From Streptomyces regalis (GTDB lineage Bacteria; Actinomycetota; Actinomycetes; Streptomycetales; Streptomycetaceae), in NCBI RefSeq assembly GCF_001509475.1, contig NZ_LLZG01000153.1:23144-87143 (forward strand): 64,000 bases of DNA, in the 5' to 3' direction. The position numbers and the translations under genes were made by a program. This document shows, piece after piece, positions 1 to 8,185 of the stretch (position 1 is its first letter; each line of letters starts with the position of its first letter). The notes beneath the pieces are model-generated. The model was not told the DNA's origin and did not search any database. It saw only the letters and a list, made by a program, of their open reading frames with translations.

Positions 1-261
1 TCACGCACGACGTACTGGGGCCGGTCGCCGAGGGTCCTCTCCAGGCCGAGGCACCTGGTGGACCGTGTCACCCGCAGGGACATCCGGCGCCGCGACGGGC
101 CCTACGAGACGCTCTGCGCCGGGCGCGTCAGGCGCGGGCCGCGCTCGAGGACCTTCCGGACTGCGCGGCGAGAGATGCCCTGGCCGGGCTGTGCGACGCG
201 GCAGCCACGCGCGCCGGTCGGTGACTCGCCGGACACTCGCCGGAAGGGCCGGCGCAGCCGG
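1..261. other. left edge, no assignable gene
   Basis: No gene is recognised here. On the minus strand an open frame begins with ATG at position 83 and runs off the left edge (it starts MSLRVTRSTRCLGLERT). It lacks a clear ribosome binding site and cannot be assigned. The stretch from 84 to 261 is downstream of the sensor kinase stop codon and shows nothing convincing. Confidence 0.25.
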
Positions 262-2274
262 TCACGCGTCCGTCGGCGGTCGTCCGGCGCTCGGTCCGGC
301 CAGTGTCGGGCGTGCCGGGACGGCGACCCGGACCCGGGTCCCGCGACCGAGGTGGCTGTCCACCTCAAGGGTGCCGCCCGCTTCCCGCGCCCGCTCCTGC
401 ATGGAACGCAGGCCCAGGTGGCCTGGGAAGGATCTGCTCGTGTCGAAGCCCACGCCGTTGTCCGTGATCATGAGCGTGACGGTGTCGGCCTCCGTGTACA
501 GGCTGAGCAGGACATGCCGCGCCGCCGCGTGTCTGATGACGTTGTGCAGTGCCTCCTGGGCGATCCGGTAGAGCGCGTGCTTGGCCTCCGGTGCCGCGTC
601 CGGCTCCGCCGAGAGCTTCGCCTCGACAACGACAGCGTGTCGCACGCGTACCTGGCCGACGTACCGGCTCAGCGCGGTGACCAGCCCCTCGGTCTGCAGC
701 GACTCGGGACTGATCCGGCACAGGATCGTCCGGACTTCGCTCAGTCCGGCGTCGGTCAGCCGGAGCACGGAGTCGATCGACTGGTGCGCCCCGGTGTGCC
801 CGCGGCGGAGGAATTCGCGGGCGGTGCGGGCGCTCAGGGCGATGCCGTAGAGGGCCGGGCAGAGGGAGTCATGCAACTCACGGGCCAGATACCGCCGTTC
901 CTCGCGCGTCGCCTGCTCCCGGGCCACGGCCCACAGCCGCTGTGCCTCCACCGTGGCAGCGGCCCTGACGGCGAGGGTCTGGAGCGCCGCGAGATCCTCG
1001 GCACCGGGATGCCGACCCCGTGGAAAGCGGCAGCAGAGGGCGCCGACCGCCTCCTCGCGGCACAACAGCGGCACGGCGGACAGGAACTCGCCGGAAACCG
1101 GGGCCGCCGTCGTAATCGCCTCCATCACCACTCTCACGGGATCAGTGACGGAGCGCTCCGCCTGGTCGCAGGGGAGCGGACCGGTACCACCATGGCCGCC
1201 GGCCGGACGCAGGCCCGCCCCTGGTTCCAGGAGGTAGATCACGCAGCACACCGCACCGGTGCGGCTGACCGCCTCGGCGGCCACGGAGTTCAGCGCCTGC
1301 CGTACGGCGTCCTGGCCGACCAGAGATCCGCGGCCGAGCCGGTCCAGGTCCTCCTCCGCACGGGACCGGTCGACCGCGAGCCCCACCGGTCCCGTGAACG
1401 GCTCCACGATCCGCAGGTCCTCGGAGGTGAAACAGCGCCCGCCCCGCCGGTTCGCCACCTCCAGCAGCCCGACGACCCGATCACGGACCGTCAGCGGCAC
1501 CTCCATGACCGAGGCCAGCCCAGCCTCCCGCAGCGCCGCCCGCAGCCTCGACGGCTCGTGGTCGGTGTCGGTGTCGGTGTCGGAGAAGATCCTCGGGCGT
1601 CCGACGCGGACCGCCTCGCGTACCAGCGTGGCCTCCCCCGGCATAACGAAGCCAGGTGAAGTCGCGTCCCCGACGCCGTCCACGGCGCACACGGTCGGTG
1701 TGTCTCCCCAGTCCAGAGCCAGTACGCGGGCCGTCTCCGCGCCGACGGACTCCCGTACCCGGCGCGCGGCCAGCGCCAGCACCTCGAGCCCGGGACCGCA
1801 CTCGACAACGCTCTTGGTGACCTCGGCGACCGCTCTCTGTCGGCGCTCGTGCCACCAGTGTGCGCTCAGATCGCGGAGAACCACGCAATAGCCGAACAGG
1901 CGTGCGTCCGCGTCCCGGGTCGCCGTGACAACCGTCTCGGCCCAGAAGCGTTCCCCGTCCGGGCGCGTGCGCCAGGCGTACTCCCGGTGTGCGCCAAGGC
2001 CTGCGGCCGCGTCCATTGCGCGGGCCACGCCGCCCGACGCCGCGTCCTCGGGCGGATAGAGGAGCGAGACATGCCGCCCCACCAGCTCGGCCGGATCGTG
2101 ACCGTCCAGCGAGGCGGCGCCCGCGCCGACGCTCAGGACATGCCCCTGCGGATCCAGCACGAGGAGCAGCTCCGCGGGCCCTGCCCCGGGCGACGGCCCT
2201 CCTCTCCCGCCGGACTCGGCGTCGGGCGTCGCGCCCGGTGCCGCCGGCATCGCGGTGGGAGGGGGTTCCGTCAC
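262..2274 (-). CDS. PAS/GAF sensor histidine kinase (NarL-type)
   Basis: Probable sensor kinase that phosphorylates the response regulator encoded just upstream. An N-terminal PAS domain (about residues 38-145) is followed by two GAF-like regions (about 165-310 and 330-460). A HisKA_3 dimerisation segment carries the phospho-acceptor motif ARELHDSLCPALYG. A C-terminal HATPase has an N-box around NVIRHAAA and a G box DNGVGFD. No membrane segment is evident, so it is probably cytoplasmic and may sense redox, gas or a small ligand through PAS/GAF. The start is taken as GTG at 2274, because it overlaps the upstream stop as GTGA. An in-frame GTG at 2283 is an alternative. A short GTCGGT microsatellite near 1561-1583 encodes an Asp-Thr repeat in the first GAF. 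The ligand is unknown. Confidence 0.88.
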   Translation of the reverse strand: MTEPPPTAMPAAPGATPDAESGGRGGPSPGAGPAELLLVLDPQGHVLSVGAGAASLDGHDPAELVGRHVSLLYPPEDAASGGVARAMDAAAGLGAHREYAWRTRPDGERFWAETVVTATRDADARLFGYCVVLRDLSAHWWHERRQRAVAEVTKSVVECGPGLEVLALAARRVRESVGAETARVLALDWGDTPTVCAVDGVGDATSPGFVMPGEATLVREAVRVGRPRIFSDTDTDTDHEPSRLRAALREAGLASVMEVPLTVRDRVVGLLEVANRRGGRCFTSEDLRIVEPFTGPVGLAVDRSRAEEDLDRLGRGSLVGQDAVRQALNSVAAEAVSRTGAVCCVIYLLEPGAGLRPAGGHGGTGPLPCDQAERSVTDPVRVVMEAITTAAPVSGEFLSAVPLLCREEAVGALCCRFPRGRHPGAEDLAALQTLAVRAAATVEAQRLWAVAREQATREERRYLARELHDSLCPALYGIALSARTAREFLRRGHTGAHQSIDSVLRLTDAGLSEVRTILCRISPESLQTEGLVTALSRYVGQVRVRHAVVVEAKLSAEPDAAPEAKHALYRIAQEALHNVIRHAAARHVLLSLYTEADTVTLMITDNGVGFDTSRSFPGHLGLRSMQERAREAGGTLEVDSHLGRGTRVRVAVPARPTLAGPSAGRPPTDA

Positions 2275-2951
2275 GCCGACCACCGGTACTCGTCCATCGC
2301 GACGAGGCCGCGGGCGAGTTCTCCGGACGGCACGAGCCCCAGCCTCAGGGCGTGGGCGACCGCCTGGGTCCGGCTGTGCACGCCGAGCTTGTCGAAGATG
2401 TGGCTGACGTACGTTTTCACGGTCTGCTGCCCGATGCGCAGCTCACGCGCGATCTCCTTGTTCGCCTTGCCTCGGGCGAGCATGACCAGGACCTCCGACT
2501 CGCGCTCGGTGAGACGTCCCGGCTGGGCGGCGTCCGTGACCTGGTCGACCAGGCGAGCGACCGCTGTGCTGGAGACGTACGTCCGCCCGGCCGCCACGGC
2601 CTTCACCGCGTGCCGCAGCTCGTCGGCCTCCGCGTTCTTCAACAGGAAGCCCGTCGCGCCCGCACGCACGGCCGCCATCACCGCACCACCGTCCAATGCG
2701 CTCGCCAGCGCCACCACTCTGACTTCGGGCAGCTCCTGGCGGATCTGCTCCGTGGCCTCGATGCCGTCCATGACGGGCAGCATCAGGTCCATCAGCACCA
2801 CGTCCGGGCTCAGTTCCCGGGCCAGCCGTACAGCCTCCCGGCCGTTGGTTGTCTCGCCGGCCACCGCTATGTCACCGTCAAGACTCAGGAAGGCGCGCAG
2901 GCCCTCCCGGACCACCGCGTGGTCCTCCGCGATCAAAACATGAACTGCCAC
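2271..2951 (-). CDS. LuxR/NarL-family response regulator
   Basis: Transcription factor of a two-component system, 226 residues, the usual length. The receiver domain (about 1-120) has the acidic pair in IAEDH and the phospho-acceptor Asp in VVLMDLMLP. A linker leads to a LuxR-type HTH (about 150-212) with LTERESEVLVMLARG and TVKTYVSHIFDKLG. The start is GTG at 2951, preceded by GGAG with seven-base spacing. The gene is first in a two-gene operon, and its stop overlaps the start of the sensor kinase, so the two are probably translationally coupled. Target genes cannot be deduced from this window. Confidence 0.92.
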   Translation of the reverse strand: MAVHVLIAEDHAVVREGLRAFLSLDGDIAVAGETTNGREAVRLARELSPDVVLMDLMLPVMDGIEATEQIRQELPEVRVVALASALDGGAVMAAVRAGATGFLLKNAEADELRHAVKAVAAGRTYVSSTAVARLVDQVTDAAQPGRLTERESEVLVMLARGKANKEIARELRIGQQTVKTYVSHIFDKLGVHSRTQAVAHALRLGLVPSGELARGLVAMDEYRWSA

Positions 2952-3092
2952 TGGTGATCTCCGTTGTCGAGCACGGGCTCACGGCACCCACCACGGCTCA
3001 CCCACGGTGCGCGCCCTGAGGCCTGCACGGTCGGCATCCGCCCCAGGCTTTCACTCCGCTGCCCGGGGCACACAGGGAACGTAACTGGATAT

Positions 3093-4034
3093 TTACGACA
3101 TATTGGAAACACGCGGCGGCCCGCGCTCATTCCATACCCGGGAGTGAGAGGCCACCGTCGTTACAGCGGGGCTCGTCTGCCGCAACTCGAGGACACGGGA
3201 CGAGGGACTCCGCGCCGCCGCACCGGTGGAACACGGCATGGCTGTCGACCCATGTCGCACGCCGCGCCCACGAGGCCTCGGCGCCCCGCCGGCCATGGCT
3301 GCCGAGGGAGCCGGCCACGGCGCAGGATCCGTCCGCAGGCGCTCCCGCAGGCTCCTACCCCATACGGTAACGCGCTCAACGACCGGCTCGCAGCGCGGCA
3401 GGGCCAGCAGCACCAGCGCCCCGGCAGCCCAACCACCCAAGGCGTCGCTGAACCAGTGATGTCCCAGGTAGACCGTGGTCAGCCCGACCACCAGCGCGAC
3501 CAGCGCAGCCAGCACACCCGCTGTCCTGCGATGACGCGTGGCCAGGTACGTCAACGTCCCCCAGACGACGACACTGTTGGCTGTGTGGCCGGACGGGAAC
3601 ATGTCGCCACCCCGGAAGAACTCATCGGATCCGATGGCATGCGCGTAGCCGGGCCCCAGGCGTCCGGTGCCGAGTTTGACCGCGCCGACACTCAGGTTGA
3701 GCAGCAACAGCGCCGTCAGGAAGATCAGCAGCGGGCGTGGGTTCCGGCTCCGCCAGAAGCGCCACCCCAGCCAGGCCAGCGCCACTGTCGCCGTCGGTCC
3801 GCGCTGCCCTGCGACGACAAGGACATCCAGGAGCCCTCCCGGCTGTGGCCACTGTTTGTACGGCCGCCACATGGCCACGCGCCAGTCGAACTCCAGCAGG
3901 GGTGACCGGGTAAGCACCGCCAGGAAGACGGCTACGTATGCCCCGGCCACCAGCGCGAAGAGAGTCGTCATGCGCCTGCCACGCGCTCCGGGGAAGAGCC
4001 TTGCTCTCCTCAGAGGGAGTGCCATGATGCCCAT
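3093..4034 (-). CDS. PAP2-family membrane phosphatase
   Basis: Integral membrane phosphatase of the type 2 phosphatidic acid phosphatase family, likely acting on lipid phosphates or undecaprenyl pyrophosphate. Several hydrophobic helices surround the conserved motifs: a Lys/Arg motif near VKLGTGRLGPG, FPSGHTANS, and VYLGHHWFSDALGGW with the catalytic His and Asp. The usual Arg before VYLG is Thr here. The C-terminal 60 or so residues are Arg/Pro-rich and low in complexity. The start at 4034 is supported by GGGAG seven bases upstream. The frame stays open to 4454, but that upstream part matches a sortase remnant rather than PAP2. Substrate unknown. Confidence 0.8.
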   Translation of the reverse strand: MGIMALPLRRARLFPGARGRRMTTLFALVAGAYVAVFLAVLTRSPLLEFDWRVAMWRPYKQWPQPGGLLDVLVVAGQRGPTATVALAWLGWRFWRSRNPRPLLIFLTALLLLNLSVGAVKLGTGRLGPGYAHAIGSDEFFRGGDMFPSGHTANSVVVWGTLTYLATRHRRTAGVLAALVALVVGLTTVYLGHHWFSDALGGWAAGALVLLALPRCEPVVERVTVWGRSLRERLRTDPAPWPAPSAAMAGGAPRPRGRGVRHGSTAMPCSTGAAARSPSSRVLELRQTSPAVTTVASHSRVWNERGPPRVSNMS

Positions 4035-4211
4035 GCCGTAACTCCCGGTCCCCTCGGGAACTTCGACCGCGTGACCAAGCGCAGAGTCCGAACGCGGCGC
4101 GACGCAACGACACACGAAGGGAAACCCGGCTCGATCCGCCCGGAATTCCCGTTTCATCAAATATATCCCCGCGAGCCTGCAGCGACGATGTGACGGATCT
4201 CGCCGGCCCAC

Positions 4212-4403
4212 AGCACGATGAGTGTCGCCGGGTGGCGAGGGTGACGTTGCCTTGTCGTCCCAGGGCATGCCGGACTTCACCGGGTCGGCGCAGCTCCCTC
4301 CCGGGTCGGCAGGGACGTTGGTCCGCCACAGGGCATGGACGACGAAGAGAGTGCGCAACACACCCACGGTGATGAGCAGTTCACCGAGCCCGCCGATGGC
4401 CTT
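4212..4403 (-). pseudogene. class E sortase N-terminal remnant
   Basis: This stretch encodes GGLGELLITVGV followed by LFVVHALWRTNV. That resembles the N-terminal cytoplasmic/membrane-anchor segment of actinobacterial class E sortases, whose usual form is GELLITAGVVLLLFVVYQLWWTNV. No catalytic Cys domain follows. The frame runs into the leader of the PAP2 gene, so only an N-terminal relic remains. The call rests on family memory of this motif. Confidence 0.5.
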
Positions 4404-4428
4404 CGCTGTGGTGTCCGTCGGGAGGGCG

Positions 4429-4665
4429 TCACACGAGGAAGTCCGCGAGGTCACGGACGAGCGCGGCCATCGGCTTGGCGCCGACGATGGTCTTGGCGAC
4501 CTCGATCTTGTTGTCGTAGTCGGCGGCGATCGCCTCCAGGGCCGGCGCGACCTGACGGCACGGACCGCACCAGGCGGCCCAGAATTCCGCCAGGACGGGC
4601 TTGTCGCTCATGAGGACGTCCTGCTCGAAGGAGTCGTCGGTCACCTTCTTCAGGGTGCGGGCCGC
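4429..4665 (-). pseudogene. trxA: thioredoxin relic (start lost, internal deletion)
   Basis: Encodes TLKKVTDDSFEQDV and the thioredoxin active site FWAAWCGPCRQ, then jumps directly from NKIEV to AKTIVGAKPMAALVRDLADF. In intact actinobacterial TrxA about 27 residues lie between these points, including the cis-Pro strand (SIPTL). The similar short sequences around EVVK and EVAK probably mediated the deletion. At the expected start (4665-4663) the codon is GCG rather than GTG, although an AAGGAG ribosome site sits at the right distance (4677-4672). The gene therefore appears to have lost both its start codon and part of its fold. The open frame continues upstream to 4866 through unrelated sequence. 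Confidence 0.8.
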
Positions 4666-4741
4666 GGCGGTCTCCTTGGCTCGATGGCGCGTGGGGACGG
4701 GGAAGGAACCCGGGAGGGCGACCGCACATTCCCTCCCTGCA

Positions 4742-5190
4742 TCAGTCGGGAATGGCGAGTAGAAGAGCGAAGCGCTGCGCCCGGTCGGTCCACCACTGGC
4801 GCACCGCGAACCCGGCGGACCCTGGACCGCAGCCGCATCTCGACGCGTTCCTCGTACGTGTTCCACACCGCGTGGTGGGTGAAGGCCGGGGTGTCGAAGT
4901 CGGCGTCGAGCAACAGGGCGTCATTGTGGTCGAGTTGGCCGCAAAGGGTGGTGTAGAAAGCGGCGCGCTGGGCCGAGTCCAGGTTGCCGACGAGGGAGCC
5001 GAGGACGGCGATCAACCGCGGCCCGGTGCCGGATGGGGGTAGGGCGGGATCAGTCTCGAAGCCCGTGACTGCCCGCACCAGGGCGGAGAAGGAGACGTCG
5101 ACGAGTGCGTACTGCTCCAGTGTTCCGCCGGTGGTGAGCGCGTCCAGCAGCAGCCGGGTGTTCTCCGATGCGCCCGAGCCGACTTCTGAG
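4742..5190 (-). pseudogene. egtD: EgtD histidine methyltransferase remnant
   Basis: Fragments of the ergothioneine methyltransferase EgtD (normally about 320 residues). Recognisable pieces are EVGSGASENTRLLLDALT (SAM-binding motif), RLIAVLGSLVGNL, HHAVWNTYEERVEMRLRSR, and, in another frame, RQWWTDRAQRFALLLAIPD before a stop at 4742. The N-terminal third is missing, the segment between LLLDAD and FTHHAVWN is deleted, and the C-terminal end is frameshifted. It follows the egtC relic in the canonical egtB-egtC-egtD order. Confidence 0.8.
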
Positions 5191-5195
5191 CACGA

Positions 5196-5235
5196 CCTCC
5201 CCCAGCGCCTTGAGGGCCTTGGAGGTACCCCCACC
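5196..5235. repeat. GC-rich imperfect palindromic element
   Basis: A C/G-rich imperfect inverted repeat with arms CCTCCCCCAG and GGTACCCCCACC around an internal GCCTTGAGGGCCTT. It lies exactly between the egtC and egtD relics. A shorter sequence with the same GGGG...ACCCCCA character lies in the merR-like relic at 27652-27670. It resembles the small interspersed palindromes common between Streptomyces genes. Confidence 0.45.
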
Positions 5236-5658
5236 GGGGCGGGGCGCAACGGAGTCTCGACGCCGAGGGGGGTGGCCACGGGCAGGAGACCGATCGCGTA
5301 CGCCCTGCCAGTCATGGGCGCCGTCGACCGGCTCGGAGGCGACGACGCGGTCCTCCGTAACGCGGTAGCCGAGGGTGTCGTCCCAGCGGGTGGCGGTGAT
5401 GGTGTGGCCGTCGGCGAGCAGCAGGTTGAGCCAGGTCGCAAGCCCTGCGGGCCGTATGGCGGCGAAGTCCCGAACGAGCCCATGGCGTAGATATGGACGG
5501 AGCGGGCCAGGTCGGGCAGGTTGCCGCCCGTCCAGATGATCATCGACCGGCGGTAGGGCGCCGGCAGGCGGTAGCCGCCGGGCTGACACCAGCCGATGCG
5601 GAATTCGTCCACGTTCACCGTGCCGTGTCTCTGCCTGCGCGGCGAGGTGACGGCACAT
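5236..5658 (-). pseudogene. egtC: EgtC glutamine amidohydrolase remnant
   Basis: The start is preserved: ATG at 5658 encodes MCRHLA, with the catalytic Cys2 of class II amidotransferases. It overlaps the egtB stop by one base. Homology then shifts frame to MNVDEFRIGW and PYRRSMIIWTGGNLPDLARS. It shifts back to TWLNLLLADGHTITATRWDDT and RVVASEPVDGAHDW, and ends in yet another frame. A large central part is missing. The gene is a multiply frameshifted and deleted EgtC, the gamma-glutamyl hydrolase of ergothioneine synthesis. Confidence 0.78.
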
Positions 5659-7040
5659 CAGGCCGCCCTCATCCGCGGAGCACCGTCGACATCACGGACG
5701 GTGCGGAAGCCTGCGAAGATCTGTCGGCGGACGGGGAAGTCCCAGTTGCGGAACGTGGCCCGGCAAACGGTCGGGCCGGTGGCGAAGGAGCCACCACGCA
5801 GCACGTTGCACTGGGGGCCGAAGAAGACCTCGCTGTGCTCCCGGTGGGGGAAGGCGCGGAATCCCGGGTAGCCGGTGAAGTCGGAGGACGTCCACTCCCA
5901 CACGTCGCCCAGCAACTGCCCGGCCCCGCACGGGGCGGTCCCGATGGGATACGAGCCGACGGGCGCGGGCTGCAGGTGGTGCTGGCCGACGTTGGCGTGC
6001 CACGAGTCGGCCTCCCACTCGCCCCACGGGTTGCGCCAACTGCGTCCCGTGGCGGGGTCGTGGCGGGCGGCCTTCTCCCACTCGGCCTCCGCCGGCAGCC
6101 GCCGCCCGGCCCAGCGCGCATAGGCGTCCGCCTCGTACCAGCACACGTGCACCACCGGCTCGTCGGGTGGCACCTCCTCGGTTCGGCCGAAGCGACGCCG
6201 CAGCCAGGTGTCCCCGTCCCGCTGCCAGAACAACGGAGCTTCCAAGCCCACGTGTTGGCGGTGCTTCCAGCCCTCCGGATGCCACCAGAGCGGCTCGGCG
6301 TAACCGCCGTCGGCAATGAACTCCTGGTAGGCCGCGTTGCTGACGGGGGTGGTGTCCAGCCAGAAGGCGGGGACGTCGACGGTGTGGGCGGGGCGCTCGT
6401 TGTCCAGGGCCCACGGGTCGGTGGAGGTGCCCATGATGAACTCGCCCGCCGGGACAAGGACTTCGCCGGGCAGCCGGTGAACGGGCGTCGCGGCGGGCCC
6501 GGGAGGCGGCGCGTGCAGGACGGCGGGGCCGTGGCGCAGCTGGTGGGTGGCGAGCATCGTCTCGTCGTGCTGCTGCTCGTGCTGGGCGACCATGCCGAAG
6601 ACGAAGCCGTCCTGGAACAGTGGACTTCCTGTCACAGGAGCGTCGCTGAGAACCTCCAAGGCGTGGATGCGGACCTGCCCGAGATAGGCGCGGGCGGCGT
6701 CCGGACTCAGCAGCGGCAGTTCGGCGCGGGTGGCCCAGGGCTGTTCGACCGTGTTGTACAGCATGTCGAGTTCGCCGCGCAGCGCCGGGCGGCCGCCCGC
6801 TTCGCGCAGTAGCCAGATCTCCTCCTGGTTGGCGATGTGCGCCATGTCCCACACCAGCGGGGGCACCAACGGCGAGTGCCGCGCGGTCAGTTCGTGCTCG
6901 TCCAGGCACTCGGTCAGGGTCAGGGTGTGGCGCCGCGCCGCGTCCAGGGCCTGCGCCGCGCGCACCTTCACCGTCTGGGGCCGAGACTCCGCGATGATCG
7001 CGGTGACGGTGCCGATCGGTATGTGGTTCATGCCTGTCAT
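5658..7040 (-). CDS. egtB: EgtB ergothioneine sulfoxide synthase
   Basis: Iron-dependent enzyme that joins gamma-glutamylcysteine (or cysteine) to hercynine with oxygen. The 460 residues contain an N-terminal DinB-like domain with the iron ligands in PLVWDMAHIANQEE and QHEQQHDET. A C-terminal FGE-sulfatase domain carries VPAGEFIMGT, PAEAEWEKAAR, LGDVWEWTSSDF and NVLRGGSF. The start at ATG 7040 follows AAGGAGG with six-base spacing. Length and motifs look complete. Its partner genes on both sides (egtA, egtC, egtD) are all broken here. It is therefore either an orphan serving a second egt locus or another substrate, or a gene on its way to decay. Confidence 0.92.
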   Translation of the reverse strand: MTGMNHIPIGTVTAIIAESRPQTVKVRAAQALDAARRHTLTLTECLDEHELTARHSPLVPPLVWDMAHIANQEEIWLLREAGGRPALRGELDMLYNTVEQPWATRAELPLLSPDAARAYLGQVRIHALEVLSDAPVTGSPLFQDGFVFGMVAQHEQQHDETMLATHQLRHGPAVLHAPPPGPAATPVHRLPGEVLVPAGEFIMGTSTDPWALDNERPAHTVDVPAFWLDTTPVSNAAYQEFIADGGYAEPLWWHPEGWKHRQHVGLEAPLFWQRDGDTWLRRRFGRTEEVPPDEPVVHVCWYEADAYARWAGRRLPAEAEWEKAARHDPATGRSWRNPWGEWEADSWHANVGQHHLQPAPVGSYPIGTAPCGAGQLLGDVWEWTSSDFTGYPGFRAFPHREHSEVFFGPQCNVLRGGSFATGPTVCRATFRNWDFPVRRQIFAGFRTVRDVDGAPRMRAA

Positions 7041-7074
7041 GGCAGGCCTCCTTCCGAGAGGTGGGGTGCATCCG

Positions 7075-7731
7075 GGAGGTGGGGTGGGCCGGGCAGCGGC
7101 CGCGCGGCGGACAGCCGCCGATGAAGTCGGACACCGCACGCTGCATCAGTTCAGGCGTGCCCCAGTCGTACGCCGCCCCGTACGCCGCCCCGTACGCCGC
7201 CTTCGCCGCCGTCGGGTCGTCCAACTGCACGGTGGTGACCAGCACTGGAACGATCCCGCCGTCACAACGCTGGGTGTCGATCATCCGCAGCCACGGGTGG
7301 CCGCCCGGACGCACGGGCGGGAAGAGCGCGGTCAGGTCACGTCCGCGTGAGTGGCAGGCCGTTCGGTCGTCTCGCCGCGCAGCCAGGTGCGCAGCGGCAG
7401 GTACGGGGGCGCCGTCCAGTCGGCGGGCGGGGTGCGGCGTACGTACATCACGCGAGTGTCCGGCGCGTAGCGCACCCAGGCGGTACGCGGGCCGACCCGG
7501 GTGCCGACAGGCCGCCGGGTGTGGCCCCGCTCCATGCGCCCCCACACCGCCTGCCGGGAGGAGACCCAGCTGGTGGACCGTCCCTGGTACAGCGGGGAGT
7601 CGGCAATGGCGGCGATCAGCACCGGGGCCAGGGGGCGGGCCGGCAGCCACCGGAACCGGCAGCCCGTAACCCCGTCGCAGTCGCCCCCCGGCGTCCACGT
7701 TGACCTGCCCTGCAGCCGTGGGCCGCATCAT
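7075..7731 (-). pseudogene. egtA: EgtA glutamate-cysteine ligase remnant
   Basis: C-terminal half of an EgtA-type glutamate-cysteine ligase in pieces. MMRPTAAGQVNVDAGG (7731) is followed in another frame by VLIAAIADSPLYQGRSTSW, RQAVWGRMERGHTRRP and RTAWVRYAPDTRVMYVRR. A third frame gives DLTALFPPVRPGGHPWLRMI and QLDDPTAAKAAYG. The N-terminal catalytic half is absent and at least two frameshifts are needed. It lies just upstream of egtB, the normal operon position. Confidence 0.72.
7168..7201. repeat. 12-bp tandem repeat (about 3 copies)
   Basis: Three near-perfect copies of GTACGCCGCCCC in tandem inside the egtA relic, which would encode repeated Ala-Tyr-Gly-Ala. It looks like a slippage expansion in a gene no longer under selection. 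Confidence 0.7.
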
Positions 7732-8185
7732 CACCAGCGTCCGGTGGTGGGGATGGTCCGGCACACGGGACGGTGTCTCCGCGACGCGCCGTGCCACCAA
7801 GGCCGCCGGAGGGCAGCTGAGCCCGATCTGGCCGCCCGGCTCCCGGATCACCGCACTTCCCCGGGGCCTGCACTGCAGCCGTGGGCGGGCGGCCCAGGCT
7901 GCAGTGTTCGATGCGGCGGGCCGGTCTTGAAGCACACGCCGTGCACATGCGTCGTCTCGGCGTCCTCCCCCCGCAGCGGGACGCCTGCCTCACGGACGGT
8001 CGTCGTTTCCACGGCGCCCCCAGACGACGTTCTCGGTGATTCGTGAGCCGGATGGGAAACCCGCTGGGCCGTTCGGGGGATTCCACCCCACGTGAATTCG
8101 GCACCGAACGGTTCACCGGGATGAGCGGCACGCGAAGAGCCGCGAGCCGCACCTGTTTGCCCGGCCGCCGGTCCGGTGTGGGTCC
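7732..8185. other. gap with no recognisable gene
   Basis: Open frames cross this stretch on both strands, but none gives a recognisable protein and none has a convincing ribosome site. It separates the egtA relic from the GH15 relic. Confidence 0.4.

Noticed and set aside
58..1659. Long plus-strand open frame across the sensor kinase
   Set aside because: It is antisense to the kinase, with Arg/Gly/Pro-rich sequence and no family motif. The minus-strand protein has clear PAS, GAF and kinase motifs.
5658..7040. SenA (selenoneine synthase) instead of EgtB
   Set aside because: The flanking relics are egtA, egtC and egtD, and no senB- or senC-like gene is adjacent, so EgtB is the simpler call.
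5692..7935. A 747-codon minus-strand frame spanning egtB and upstream
   Set aside because: Within egtB it is a shadow frame. Only the part at 7075-7731 matches EgtA, and that is reported as a relic.
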